DNA of 64,000 nucleotides from Kineosporia sp. NBRC 101731 (GCF_030269305.1 NZ_BSTC01000008.1:248001-312000); one strand, 5' to 3'; shown: positions 27,890 through 36,995, counted from the first letter of the stretch. The notes: generated by a model from the sequence alone, not told the origin. Program-made: numbers and translations.

Positions 27890-28518
27890 CGACCACGAGC
27901 AGTGCCGAGATCTGGGTGCGCAGCGCGCTGGTCCAGGTGCGGGCCGACCCGACCACGATCCGGCGCTGGTTCCCGATGGCCGCCCGCAAGGTCGGGGCCG
28001 ACCACGAATCGGTCCGTATCCGCCTGCTCCGGGCCCTTCCCGACCGCAGCGAGATACCCGCCCTCTACCGGTACGGCGACGTGCACGAGCGCTGCGCGAT
28101 CATCCTGTCCGCCGCCCAGCTGGGGGTGGACGACGTGCTGCTGGAACTGGCCCGGGACGCCTTCCGCAGCAACGATCCCCGGCTGGTCACCGCGTCGGCG
28201 AGCCCGGCCGTGGTCGAGCGGCTGAGCGACGAGGAGGCCGACCAGGTGCTGATGAAGTGTGTCTTCATGGAGATACCACTCGACCGGGTACCGGCCCTCA
28301 CCCGGCGGGCCACGGCCCGGACCTCGCAGATGCTGGCCGCTTTCGTGTTGGAGCGGGTCTGTGCCGGGCGATCGGTCACGCCGCAGTTGTGGCCGTTGAT
28401 CGACCGGTTCCCGCCCTCCGACGAGCTGGCCCGGATCGAGCAGCAGCTCACGGCCGACGACCCGGAACGCCGCCGGGCCGCCTCCGCGGCCCTGGACCGG
28501 AGAGGAACCCCGTTGTGA
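27886..28518 (+). CDS. eboA: EboA domain protein
   Basis: 210-aa soluble alpha-helical protein of the EboA family. It has an N-terminal SSAEIWVRSALVQVRADPTTIRRWFPMAARKVG, a central ERCAIILSAAQLGVDDVLLELARDAFRSNDPRLVTASA, and a C-terminal HEAT-like helix run. No catalytic motif is evident and the biochemical role of the family is unknown. In Nostoc the ebo cluster is needed to move a scytonemin precursor to the periplasm. It overlaps its neighbours at both ends (ATGA and GTGA). Confidence 0.82.
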   Translation: MTTTSSAEIWVRSALVQVRADPTTIRRWFPMAARKVGADHESVRIRLLRALPDRSEIPALYRYGDVHERCAIILSAAQLGVDDVLLELARDAFRSNDPRLVTASASPAVVERLSDEEADQVLMKCVFMEIPLDRVPALTRRATARTSQMLAAFVLERVCAGRSVTPQLWPLIDRFPPSDELARIEQQLTADDPERRRAASAALDRRGTPL

Positions 28519-29369
28519 AGATTTTCGAGCCCCACATCCACATGTCCTCGCGTACCACCGACGACTACGAGGCGATGGCGGCGGCCGGGGTGACGGCCCT
28601 GGTCGAACCGTCGTTCTGGACGGGGCAGCCCCGCTCGGGTGTGGGGTCGTTCGTCGACTACTTCAACGCCCTGATCGGCTGGGAGCGCTACCGTGCGGCC
28701 CAGTTCGGCATCGCCCATCACTGCACGATCGCCCTGAACCCGAAAGAGGCCAACGAACCGTCGTTCCGGGCCGAGGTGATGGAGATCCTGCCGCGGTACC
28801 TGGCCAAGGACGGCGTGGTCGGTGTGGGGGAGACCGGCTACGACTCGATCACCCCGGCCGAGGACGAACTGCTGGCCCAGCACCTCGCTCTGGCCGTGGA
28901 GTTCGACCTGCCCGTGCTCGTGCACACCCCGCACCGCGACAAGCTGGCCGGGACCCGCCGCACCCTCGACGTGGTGAAGGAGTCGGGGATCGCGCCGGAA
29001 CGGGTACTCGTCGACCACAACAACGAACTGACGGCTCAGGTGGTGCTGGATGCCGGGGTCTGGGCCGGGTTCTCGATCTACCCCCTGACCAAGATGGACG
29101 AGCGCCGGATGGTGCTGCTGGCCCAGGAACTCGGCACGCAGCGGATCATCGTGAACTCGGCCGCGGACTGGGGCCGCAGCGATCCGCTGAAGGTCGCGAA
29201 GACCGCGCAGGCCCTGCTGGCCGCCGGATTCGCGCAGGCCGAGGTGGAACGTCTGGTCTGGGACAACCCGGTGACGTTCTATGCCCAGAGCGACCGGCTG
29301 GAACTCGTGGTGAAGCCGGACGACACCTTGTCACAGGGCAATTCGATCCAGCGGGGGGAACGAGCCTGA
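28515..29369 (+). CDS. eboB: TatD-like metal-dependent hydrolase EboB
   Basis: 284-aa amidohydrolase-superfamily protein. Metal ligands: EPHIHMSSR at the N-terminus, GVGETGYDSITPAED, VLVHTPHRDK and LVDHNNELT; the last Asp lies in IIVNSAADWGRSDPL. It differs from DNase-type TatD by HIH with an N-terminal pro and the ADWG motif typical of EboB. GTG start overlaps the eboA stop. Substrate unknown. Confidence 0.85.
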   Translation: MKIFEPHIHMSSRTTDDYEAMAAAGVTALVEPSFWTGQPRSGVGSFVDYFNALIGWERYRAAQFGIAHHCTIALNPKEANEPSFRAEVMEILPRYLAKDGVVGVGETGYDSITPAEDELLAQHLALAVEFDLPVLVHTPHRDKLAGTRRTLDVVKESGIAPERVLVDHNNELTAQVVLDAGVWAGFSIYPLTKMDERRMVLLAQELGTQRIIVNSAADWGRSDPLKVAKTAQALLAAGFAQAEVERLVWDNPVTFYAQSDRLELVVKPDDTLSQGNSIQRGERA

Positions 29370-30478
29370 TGCGGTTCCGGCATCGTGACGGCAGCGTGAT
29401 CCATCTGTCCTACTGCACCAACATGCATCCGGCGCAGGACCTCGAAGGAATTCTGGCCCAGCTGCACACCTACGCCGGGCCGGTGCGCCGCCGCCTGGGA
29501 GAGCCGGTGCTCGGGGTCGGCCTGTGGTTGCCGGCCCCTGCCGCCCAGCACCTGGTCACCGATGCCCGGGCCCTGCACCGGCTGCGGGAGGCGCTCACGG
29601 CCGAAGGACTGGAGGTTGTCACCCTGAACGGCTTCCCGCACCGGTCGTTCCAGGCCAAGGTGGTGAAAGGTGCGGTCTACCGCCCGGACTGGCTGGAACA
29701 GCAACGGCTCGACTACACGCTCGACCTGGCGCGGGTCCTGCACCAGATCCTCCCCGAAGACGCGCGGGAGGGCAGCATCTCCACGCTTCCCTTCGGCTGG
29801 CGCACCCGGTTCCCCGACGGCACGGCGCCCGCTGACGCCGCGATGCGCGCGGTCGCGGCCGAACTCCGTTCCCTGGCCGGTGAGTACGGACGCCCGGTGC
29901 GGCTGGCCGTCGAGCCGGAACCGGGATGCGTGGTCGAGACGATGGACGAGGGGGTCGCGGCGGTCGAGCGGCTCGAGGTTCCGGAGTGGATCGGGTTGTG
30001 CGCGGACGCCTGCCACATCGCCACCCAGTTCGAGAGCCTCGGGACGGAAGGGAACATCTACAAGGCCCAGGTGTCCAACGCGCTACGGGTCACCGGCGAC
30101 GACCGTTCCTGGCTGGCCGAGTTCACCGAGCCCCGGTTCATGCATCAGATCCGTCAGGAGGACGGATTCGGCCAGGACGATCTGGACGAGCACACCCTGA
30201 CGTCGTTCGACCCGGAACAGGAATGGCGGGTGCATTTCCACCTTCCTCTGAACCACGCCGAACACACCACGCAGCCCGAGCTGAAGCAGGTGCTGAAGAA
30301 CCTGGTCGGCGGGGAGACATCACGCACCACCCATCTGGACGTCGAGACCTACACGTGGGACGTACTGCCGGGTGACGCGCGTCCTTCCAGCACCGCCGAA
30401 CTGATGGACGGCATCGCCGGTGAACTCGACTGGACGCGTCAGCAGCTCGTGGAACTGGGACTGGAGCCGATCCGGTGA
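29369..30478 (+). CDS. eboE: metabolite traffic protein EboE
   Basis: 369-aa TIM-barrel protein of the EboE family, related to xylose isomerase. It begins with HLSYCTNMHPAQDLEGILAQL, contains LNGFPHRSFQAKVVKGAVYRPDW, and has metal-site segments LAVEPEPGCVVETMDE, GLCADACHIATQFE and VHFHLPLNHAEHTTQPEL. The start shares one base with the eboB stop (TGATG), so the two are translated together. No reaction has been proven for the family. Confidence 0.88.
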   Translation: MRFRHRDGSVIHLSYCTNMHPAQDLEGILAQLHTYAGPVRRRLGEPVLGVGLWLPAPAAQHLVTDARALHRLREALTAEGLEVVTLNGFPHRSFQAKVVKGAVYRPDWLEQQRLDYTLDLARVLHQILPEDAREGSISTLPFGWRTRFPDGTAPADAAMRAVAAELRSLAGEYGRPVRLAVEPEPGCVVETMDEGVAAVERLEVPEWIGLCADACHIATQFESLGTEGNIYKAQVSNALRVTGDDRSWLAEFTEPRFMHQIRQEDGFGQDDLDEHTLTSFDPEQEWRVHFHLPLNHAEHTTQPELKQVLKNLVGGETSRTTHLDVETYTWDVLPGDARPSSTAELMDGIAGELDWTRQQLVELGLEPIR

Positions 30479-31842
30479 ACCCTGTGCTGGTGGTGAACAT
30501 CGTCGGTCTCACACCGAGGCTGCTACGGCACATGCCCCGGGTGGCATCGACGGGATTCAGGGCGAACCTCGGTACCGTGCTGCCGGCCCTCACGTGCAGT
30601 GCCCAGGCCACCTATCTGACCGGCAAGCTGCCCAGCGAGCACGGGATCGTCGGTAACGGCTGGTATTTCCGTGACCAGGGTGAGGTGTATCTGTGGCGCC
30701 AGCACAACCGGCTGATCGAGGCCGAGAAGGTCTGGGAGACAGCGCGGATTCATCGGCCGGGTCTGACGGCGGCGAACGTGTGCTGGTGGTACGCGATGGG
30801 TGCGACCACCGACTGGACCGTCACCCCGAGGCCGATCTACTACGCCGACGGGAAGAAGGACGCCGACTGCTACACGCGTCCGGCACAGCTGCACGACGAG
30901 CTCACGGGTGAGCTCGGCCCCTTCCCTCTGTTCACCTACTGGGGCCCGACCGCGTCCATCATCAGCTCGACCTGGATCGCCCACGCAACCCGCCGGCTGA
31001 TGGCGACCCAGCGACCCGGACTCACGCTGTGCTACCTGCCGCATCTGGACTACGACCTGCAGCGGTTCGGCCCCGACGGCCCTGAGGCGATCCGGGCGGC
31101 GCAGGAGATCGACGCCGTGGCGGGCGATCTGATCGACTTCGCGCGGGAGAGCGGATACACGGTGGTGGTGCTCTCGGAGTACGGCATCACCGCGGTCGAC
31201 CGGCCCGTCGACATCAACCGCCTGCTGCGGCGTGAGGGTCTGCTGGAGGTGTATACGCAGGCGGGGATGGAATATCTGGATCCGTGGGTGTCGCGGGCGT
31301 TCGCCGTCGCCGATCACCAGCTGGCCCATGTGTACGTGCAGAACGAGAAGGACGTGCCCCGGGTGCGGGAGCTGCTCGAGGCTCTGCCGGGGGTGGGAGA
31401 GGTGCTGGGTGAAGACGGCAAGAAGGAGCACGGCCTGGACCATCCGCGCAGCGGTGAGCTGATTGCCGTGGCGCAGAACGACTCCTGGTTCACCTACTAC
31501 TACTGGCTGGACGACGCGCGGGCTCCCGACTTCGCCCGGGGCGTCGAGATCCATCGCAAACCCGGTTACGACCCGGCCGAGCTGTTCATGGACCCGCACG
31601 ATCGCCTGGTGAAGGCCCGGGCCGCGCTGACGCTGGCCCGCAAGTTCGCCGGCCTGCGGTACGCGATGAAGGTGGTGCCGCTGGATCCGGCACCGGTGCG
31701 GGGCAGCCACGGTCGTTCACCGTCCGACCCGGACGACGGGCCGGTGCTGCTGTGCTCCGACCCGTCCGTCTCCTCGACATTCTTCGAGGCCACGGCCGTG
31801 CGTGACCTGATGCTCGAGGTCCTGCTCCGGCCTGCTCGTTGA
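30475..31842 (+). CDS. eboF: EboF-like type I phosphodiesterase/nucleotide pyrophosphatase
   Basis: 455-aa alkaline-phosphatase-fold hydrolase. The catalytic nucleophile is likely Thr40 in VLPALTCSAQATYLTGKLPSEHGIVGNGW. Metal ligands include YLPHLDYDLQRFGPD and AVADHQLAHVYV. The usual SDHG metal motif is SEYGIT here. No signal peptide is seen, so it appears cytosolic. Last gene of the operon (GTGA overlap), followed by a ~100-bp gap. It could remove phosphate or a nucleotide from the pathway product. Confidence 0.85.
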   Translation: MNPVLVVNIVGLTPRLLRHMPRVASTGFRANLGTVLPALTCSAQATYLTGKLPSEHGIVGNGWYFRDQGEVYLWRQHNRLIEAEKVWETARIHRPGLTAANVCWWYAMGATTDWTVTPRPIYYADGKKDADCYTRPAQLHDELTGELGPFPLFTYWGPTASIISSTWIAHATRRLMATQRPGLTLCYLPHLDYDLQRFGPDGPEAIRAAQEIDAVAGDLIDFARESGYTVVVLSEYGITAVDRPVDINRLLRREGLLEVYTQAGMEYLDPWVSRAFAVADHQLAHVYVQNEKDVPRVRELLEALPGVGEVLGEDGKKEHGLDHPRSGELIAVAQNDSWFTYYYWLDDARAPDFARGVEIHRKPGYDPAELFMDPHDRLVKARAALTLARKFAGLRYAMKVVPLDPAPVRGSHGRSPSDPDDGPVLLCSDPSVSSTFFEATAVRDLMLEVLLRPAR

Positions 31843-31940
31843 ACTGCGTTCACCTGGAGGTCGAAATCGCCTAACCCGCACTTGAAAGGCTGGGTACGCC
31901 CGGCCCTCAACGGATCGGGCGACGAAGACTGAGGAGTGAC

Positions 31941-34277
31941 GTGGGTAAGAGGCGCACCGGGGTACGTACAGCAGCCGTCCTGACCGCAACGGCCCTGGCG
32001 GGAGCCGCGCTGGCCACCGCGCAGACAGCCACCGCGCAGACGACCACCGCGCAGACGGCTGGGCACGACAGCCGCGTGTTCAACCGCACCGACACCTTCC
32101 CGGTGTACGAGAACCGGCCGGCCGGTGACGCGGCGGCGGACGAGACGGTCGCCGAGATCTCGACCGTCACCCAGGACGGCAAGACGATGATCTACACCGA
32201 TGCGGTGGGCAAGCGCATCGGTTTCCTCGACATCTCGAACCCGGACCAGGTCAAGGGTCTGGGCACGCTGTCGCTGAAGGAACTGGGCGACGACGAGGAC
32301 GAGCCCACGTCGGTCACCGTGGTCGGCGACTATGTGCTGGTCGTGGTCAACACCAGCAAGAGCTTCACCGAGCCGTCCGGCCGGGTCGACGTGATCCGGG
32401 TCAAGGACCGCAAGCGGGTGCGCAGCATCGACCTCGGTGGCCAGCCCGACTCGATCACCGTGGACAAGACCAGGACGCACGTCGCGATCGCCATCGAGAA
32501 CGAGCGTGACGAGGAGGCCACCCCGGCGAACGGTGAGGAGGGCGACCTTCCGCAGCTCCCGGCCGGCTTCGTGCAGATCCTCGACCTGACGAAGGCCAAG
32601 GACCCCTCGACCTGGACCGCGCACCGGGTCTCGCTGGTCAACCCGGACGGCTCGGCCCTCCCGGCGATGGTGGACGCGGGGATCGACACGCCGATCGACC
32701 CGGAGCCCGAGTACGTCTCCTTCAGTGACAGCGGCGTTCTCGCGCTCACGTTGCAGGAGAACAACGGCATCGTGCTGATCGACGCCCAGAAGCACGCGGT
32801 GACCAAGGTGTTCAGCGCGGGCAGGGCCACGGTCACCGGGATCGACACGAAGGACGACGGGGTGATCGACCAGACCGGCTCCATCGTGGACACACCGCGG
32901 GAGCCGGACGCCGTCGCCTGGCTGGACGACCGCTACCTGGGCACCGCGAACGAGGGTGACTGGAAGGGCGGTACCCGCGGCTGGACCGTCTTCGACACCA
33001 GGACCGGCACCGTGCGCTGGGACTCGGGCAACGAGCTGGAGAAGCTGGCCGTCTCCGCCGGGCTGCACGCCGAGTCGCGCGCCGGTAAGAAGGGCGTGGA
33101 ACCGGAGGGCCTGGCCACCGCGACCTTCAACGGCACGACGTACGCCTTCGTCGGTTCCGAGCGCAGCAACTTCGTCGCGGTCTACGACGTGGACAACGCC
33201 GCCAAGCCGAGGTTCGTGCAGCTCCTGCCTACCACGAACGGGCCGGAGGGCATCCTGCCGATCCCGTCGCGGGGTCTGCTGGCGGTCTCCAGCGAGGTCG
33301 ACGACGCCGGCGCCGGTGTGCGTTCCAGCGTCACGCTCTACCGGATCGGTACGCAGAAGAAGGCCTTCCCGCAGATCGAGTCCGAGAACCAGAAGGGCTC
33401 GCCGATCGGCTGGGGCACGCTGGGGGCGCTCTCGGCGGTTCCCGGCCAGCGCGACGAGCTGGTCAGCGTCACCGATGCCGGATACAGCACCACCGGCATC
33501 CTGACGATCGACACGTCGAAGAGCCCGGCCCGGATCACCGATCGTCTCGGGGTCACCGATGCCGGTGGCCAGGCGGTGGGTCTGGACGCCGAAGGCATCT
33601 ACGCCCGGCCGGCGAAGAGCGGTGGCGGTTACTGGCTGGCCGTCGAGGGGGCGACCGGCGCCGGGAACCAGCTCGTGCGGGTGAGCAAGAAGGGCGTCGT
33701 GCAGCAGAGCGTCGCACTGCCCGCCGAGGTCGCGGCCGGCCTGAAGTCACAGGGCTTCGAGGGGGTCACGGCCACGTACGACCGCGACGGGGAGCACCTG
33801 TACACGGTGATCCAGCGGGCGTCGTCGAACGATCCGGCCAACGTGGCCCGGATCGGCCGGTACGACGTGAAGACCGGCACGTGGACCTGGTTCGGCTACC
33901 CGCTGGAGACCACGAGCACGGCCGGTGACTGGATCGGCCTGTCCGAGATCACCGCGCTGGCCGACGGTCGTCTCGCGGTGATCGAGCGGGACAAGCTGAA
34001 CGGCCCGAACGCGAAGGTCAAGCGCGTCTACACGGTGACCCTGCCGAAGACCGACCCGGCGGGCGCCCTTCCGGTGCTGTCCAAGAAGCTGGCGGTCGAC
34101 GTGCTGCCGTTCCTGCGCTCCACCCACGGCTGGACGCAGGAGAAGCTCGAGGGACTGACCGTCGGTGGCGACGGCCGGGTCTACATCGCGACCGACAACG
34201 ACGGGCTCGACGACTCCACCGGCGAGACCGTGTTCATGTCGATCGGCAAGGCGAGCAAGGTGTTCGGCAAGAAATGA
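31941..34277 (+). CDS. secreted phytase/esterase-like beta-propeller protein
   Basis: 778-aa protein with a Sec-type signal (RRTGVRTAAVLTATALAGAALATAQT), then three tandem TAQT(A/T)-type repeats encoded by a 15-bp direct repeat. The body is a repetitive beta-propeller: FLDISNPDQVKGLGTL and VDVIRVKDRKRVRSIDLGG in the N-terminal half. The C-terminal half resembles the 'esterase-like activity of phytase' domain (FEGVTATYDRDGEHLYTVIQ; WIGLSEITALADGRLAVIERD; EKLEGLTVGGDGRVYIATDNDG). Related proteins are exported phosphatases of phosphate starvation. GTG start with GAGGAG upstream. Its own transcription unit, closed by the hairpin at 34296. Confidence 0.85.
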   Translation: MGKRRTGVRTAAVLTATALAGAALATAQTATAQTTTAQTAGHDSRVFNRTDTFPVYENRPAGDAAADETVAEISTVTQDGKTMIYTDAVGKRIGFLDISNPDQVKGLGTLSLKELGDDEDEPTSVTVVGDYVLVVVNTSKSFTEPSGRVDVIRVKDRKRVRSIDLGGQPDSITVDKTRTHVAIAIENERDEEATPANGEEGDLPQLPAGFVQILDLTKAKDPSTWTAHRVSLVNPDGSALPAMVDAGIDTPIDPEPEYVSFSDSGVLALTLQENNGIVLIDAQKHAVTKVFSAGRATVTGIDTKDDGVIDQTGSIVDTPREPDAVAWLDDRYLGTANEGDWKGGTRGWTVFDTRTGTVRWDSGNELEKLAVSAGLHAESRAGKKGVEPEGLATATFNGTTYAFVGSERSNFVAVYDVDNAAKPRFVQLLPTTNGPEGILPIPSRGLLAVSSEVDDAGAGVRSSVTLYRIGTQKKAFPQIESENQKGSPIGWGTLGALSAVPGQRDELVSVTDAGYSTTGILTIDTSKSPARITDRLGVTDAGGQAVGLDAEGIYARPAKSGGGYWLAVEGATGAGNQLVRVSKKGVVQQSVALPAEVAAGLKSQGFEGVTATYDRDGEHLYTVIQRASSNDPANVARIGRYDVKTGTWTWFGYPLETTSTAGDWIGLSEITALADGRLAVIERDKLNGPNAKVKRVYTVTLPKTDPAGALPVLSKKLAVDVLPFLRSTHGWTQEKLEGLTVGGDGRVYIATDNDGLDDSTGETVFMSIGKASKVFGKK

Positions 34278-34295
34278 CCTGACCCGGGGTGACCA

Positions 34296-34325
34296 GGGGT
34301 CCGTGGCCTTGCGGTCACGGGCCCC
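34296..34325 (+). terminator. terminator after the phytase-like gene
   Basis: 10-bp stem GGGGTCCGTG / CACGGGCCCC (one T-G pair) with a 10-nt loop, 19 bp after the stop codon. Confidence 0.7.
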
Positions 34326-34332
34326 TTCGCGT

Positions 34333-34498
34333 TCATGGCAGCCAGAGGACGATGCCGGTCACCTGGGTCAGCACGGCCGCCACTCCCGCGCGGGTGGCGT
34401 TGCCGGCCCGGTCGGTGGTGAACGTGGCCGGGTCGTAGGGGCTGGACGCCGCCAGGCCCTCCCCGCGGAACGAGGCGCCGGGCCAGAAGCTCGGTGCC
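34333..34498 (-). pseudogene. orphan minus-strand reading frame after the SDR gene
   Basis: A frame different from the SDR gene reads EAPSFWPGASFRGEGLAASS.. and ends in ..VAAVLTQVTGIVLWLP before TGA 34335-34333. The composition is protein-like with a hydrophobic C-terminal segment. It has no start codon and a TGA closes it upstream inside the SDR gene. It may be the tail of a decayed membrane protein gene, or chance. Confidence 0.3.
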
Positions 34499-35179
34499 TC
34501 AGTAGGCGATCCGGCCCCGGCGGTCGTGGAACTCGCCGGTCGGGCCGTCCGGGCCGATCAGGGCCAGGGCGACCGTGGCGTCGGTGCCCTCGGTGACGGT
34601 CTGGTGTCCCAGGTGCTGGGTGAAGTCGGTCTTCGTGTAGCCGGGGTCGGTGGCGTTGATCCGCATCCCGGGCAGATTCTTGGCGTACTGCACGGTCAGC
34701 GCGATCACGGCGCCCTTCGAGCTGGGGTAGGCGATCATGGTGACCGGGAAGCAGTCGTCTTCGGGGTCGAGCAGTGCGCGGGGCCAGCCCAGGGCCGACG
34801 AGACGTTGACGATCACCGGTGAGGACGAGCGACGCAGCCGGGGCAGGGCCGCCTGGGTGACCCGGACGAGGCCGAAGACATTGGTCTCGAACACCGTGCG
34901 CATGGCCTCGACGTCGAGGTCGTCGGTGCTCCACGACGTGCCCGGGATGCCGGCGTTGTTGATCAGCACGTCGAGCTCGGGCAGGGAGGCGATCGCCGCC
35001 TCGACGCTGTCCTGGTCGGTCACGTCGAGCTGAACCGGGACGGCGCCGAGCTCGCGGGCGGCGTCGCCGTTGGCGAGGTCACGCATGCCGGCGTAGACGG
35101 TGTGTCCGGCATCGATCAGGCGGCGGGTGGTTTCCAGACCGAGGCTCTTGTTGGCCCCGGTCACCAGGGTGGTGGTCAT
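34499..35179 (-). CDS. SDR family oxidoreductase
   Basis: 226-aa classical short-chain dehydrogenase: cofactor motif TGANKSLG, LDVTD, NNAG, catalytic Ser in VNVSSALG and YPSSK. Arg residues after the second strand (GMRDL) suggest NADP(H). Substrate unknown. It is divergent from the XRE/MmyB-type regulator at 35281, a common arrangement in which the regulator controls the SDR. Confidence 0.9.
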   Translation of the reverse strand: MTTTLVTGANKSLGLETTRRLIDAGHTVYAGMRDLANGDAARELGAVPVQLDVTDQDSVEAAIASLPELDVLINNAGIPGTSWSTDDLDVEAMRTVFETNVFGLVRVTQAALPRLRRSSSPVIVNVSSALGWPRALLDPEDDCFPVTMIAYPSSKGAVIALTVQYAKNLPGMRINATDPGYTKTDFTQHLGHQTVTEGTDATVALALIGPDGPTGEFHDRRGRIAY

Positions 35180-35280
35180 GTCGCCACCCTGCGCCCCCGC
35201 GGCGCCGGCCGACAGGCACTGTTCGACGGTGGGAACGGCAGTACCACCCGCGGGGCCCGATCGGGGCGCACCATGGACCC

Positions 35281-36132
35281 ATGGACGAGTTCGCGCAGGT
35301 CTTGCGCGCCTGGCGGGACCGGGTGCGCCCGCAGGACGTGGGGCTGGCCCCCGGCCTGGGCCGTCGCACGCCCGGACTGCGGCGTGAGGAGCTGGCGCTG
35401 ATCGCCGGGGTGAGCGTGGACTACATCGTGCGCCTGGAGCAGGGGCGGGCCCGCAACCCCTCGCCGCAGATGCTCACCTCACTGGCCCGGGCGCTGCGTC
35501 TGAACGACGGCGAACGCGACCACCTGTTCCGGGCCGCCGGGGCGGCCCCACCCCCGGCGGGGCTCGTACCGCGGCACATCACCCCGACCGCGCAGCGGCT
35601 GGTCGACCGGTTCCGCGACGCCCCGGTGGCCGTGGCCGTGCACACCGCGATCTACGAGCTGGTGGCGTGGAACCCGCTCTGGGCCGTGCTGTTCGGCGAT
35701 CCGTCGAGCCAGACCCGGCTGGAACGCAACGTCGCCTGGCGGTACTTCACCGGGAACCCGTTCCCGGTCACGCACACTCCCGAGGACGAAGAGGCCTACG
35801 CCCGTGACCTCGTCGGCCATCTGCGCACCGCGTCCGGCCGGTACCCGGACGATCCGCAGATCCCGCAGCTGATCCAGCGTCTGGTCAAGGCCTCCCCGGA
35901 CTTCGCCCGGCGCTGGGAGGAAGGGACGGTCGCGGAACTGCGCACCAGCCGTAAGACGGTGCACAGCGAACTGGTCGGGGACATCGTCCTGGACTGTGAC
36001 ATGGTCACCGGCGGTCCGGGTGACCAGACGATCGTCATCATGACGGCCGCCCCGGGTTCGCCGGACGAGCAGAAGCTCGACCTCCTGCGGGTGATCGGGC
36101 TCCAGGAACTTGAGAACCCGACCCCGAGCTGA
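35281..36132 (+). CDS. XRE-family regulator with MmyB-like ligand domain
   Basis: 283-aa transcription factor. N-terminal HTH (residues ~10-75: RRTPGLRREELALIAGVSVDYIVRLEQGRARNPS) and C-terminal MmyB-like PAS-type domain (YELVAWNPLWAVLFGD; RYPDDPQIPQLIQRLVKASPDFARRWEE). The family typically represses a neighbouring oxidoreductase and responds to a hydrophobic ligand. The 100-bp gap to the SDR gene is the likely operator region. Confidence 0.9.
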   Translation: MDEFAQVLRAWRDRVRPQDVGLAPGLGRRTPGLRREELALIAGVSVDYIVRLEQGRARNPSPQMLTSLARALRLNDGERDHLFRAAGAAPPPAGLVPRHITPTAQRLVDRFRDAPVAVAVHTAIYELVAWNPLWAVLFGDPSSQTRLERNVAWRYFTGNPFPVTHTPEDEEAYARDLVGHLRTASGRYPDDPQIPQLIQRLVKASPDFARRWEEGTVAELRTSRKTVHSELVGDIVLDCDMVTGGPGDQTIVIMTAAPGSPDEQKLDLLRVIGLQELENPTPS

Positions 36133-36151
36133 CCCGAGCTGACCCGAGCCG

Positions 36152-36176
36152 GCCCGCAGGCGGTTCGCCTGCGGGC
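36152..36176. terminator. bidirectional terminator hairpin
   Basis: Perfect 11-bp stem GCCCGCAGGCG / CGCCTGCGGGC with a 3-nt loop between convergent genes. It is preceded by two and a half copies of GAGCTGACCC. Confidence 0.85.
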
Positions 36177-36188
36177 TCTCGGGCCGGA

Positions 36189-36995
36189 TCAGCCGATCTT
36201 CCAGGTTCCGGCGACGACGTCCGCCCGGGGCGACCAGACCAGTGAACCGTCGGCCACGTCCGTGTACTTCACGGTCACGGTCTTGTTGGTCTTCGCCTTC
36301 ACCGTGACGGCCGTCTTGCCGTTGACCGCCCGGTGGTCACCACCGTCCGCGTCTTCCCAGATGAAGGCGGCGGGCTTGAAGGAGAACTTCTTCACGGCCT
36401 CGACCTTCAGCTTCAGCGTGCCGTGGCCGTCCGGGTGTGTGGCCGACGTCGGCGTCACCTTGGCGACGACCTTCCCGGCCTTGTAGACGGTGACAGCACT
36501 GTCGCGCTGCACGTAACTGGCGGGCAGGAGTTCGGAGGCCCCCGTGACCGCACGCCCCTTGACGTACCAGGCGCCGGCCACGGTCTTCAGGCCCGGGGCC
36601 CAGATCACGTCGCCGTTGCCCACCCCGGTGTAGGTGATGGTCACCTTCTTGGTGGTGTTCGCCGGGACACTGATCTCGCGGTTGGCGTCGTCGGCCTCGT
36701 GGTCGCCGCCGCTCGGGTCTTCCCAGAGCCAGTCACCGGCGCTGAACGAGAGGGCCTTCTTCGTCTCGACGGTCAGCACCAGCTTGCCGTCGCCACCGGG
36801 GTGCGCGGACGACACGGCGGTCACCTTGGCCTTCACCGCGCCGTCGCGGTACACCGTGACGGTGTCGCCCCGCTGCACGTACGCCGTCTGGTGACCGGTC
36901 GCGGGCAACGCGGGGGCCGCCTGAGCGGCGGGGGACATGAGCACAGTCCCGCCGAGAGCCAACGCGACAACCCCTACGGTGGCGATCTTCTTCAT
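36189..36995 (-). CDS. secreted protein with two tandem ~110-aa repeats
   Basis: 268-aa exported protein. Signal peptide MKKIATVGVVALALGGTVLMSPAAQA with a plausible AQA cleavage site. The mature part is an internal duplication: AYVQRGDTVTVYRDGAVKAKVT..LWEDPSGGDHEAD..VTITYTGVGNGDVIWAPGLKTVAGAWYVKG is matched by SYVQRDSAVTVYKAGKVVAKVT..IWEDADGGDHRAV..VTVKYTDVADGSLVWSPRADVVAGTWKIG. Each copy looks all-beta with a WED..GGDH motif. I do not recognise the domain. Confidence 0.8.
   Translation of the reverse strand: MKKIATVGVVALALGGTVLMSPAAQAAPALPATGHQTAYVQRGDTVTVYRDGAVKAKVTAVSSAHPGGDGKLVLTVETKKALSFSAGDWLWEDPSGGDHEADDANREISVPANTTKKVTITYTGVGNGDVIWAPGLKTVAGAWYVKGRAVTGASELLPASYVQRDSAVTVYKAGKVVAKVTPTSATHPDGHGTLKLKVEAVKKFSFKPAAFIWEDADGGDHRAVNGKTAVTVKAKTNKTVTVKYTDVADGSLVWSPRADVVAGTWKIG

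Noticed and set aside
32017-32060. Tandem 15-bp repeat as a regulatory repeat
   Set aside because: It lies inside the phytase-like gene and encodes a TAQT-type linker after the signal peptide.
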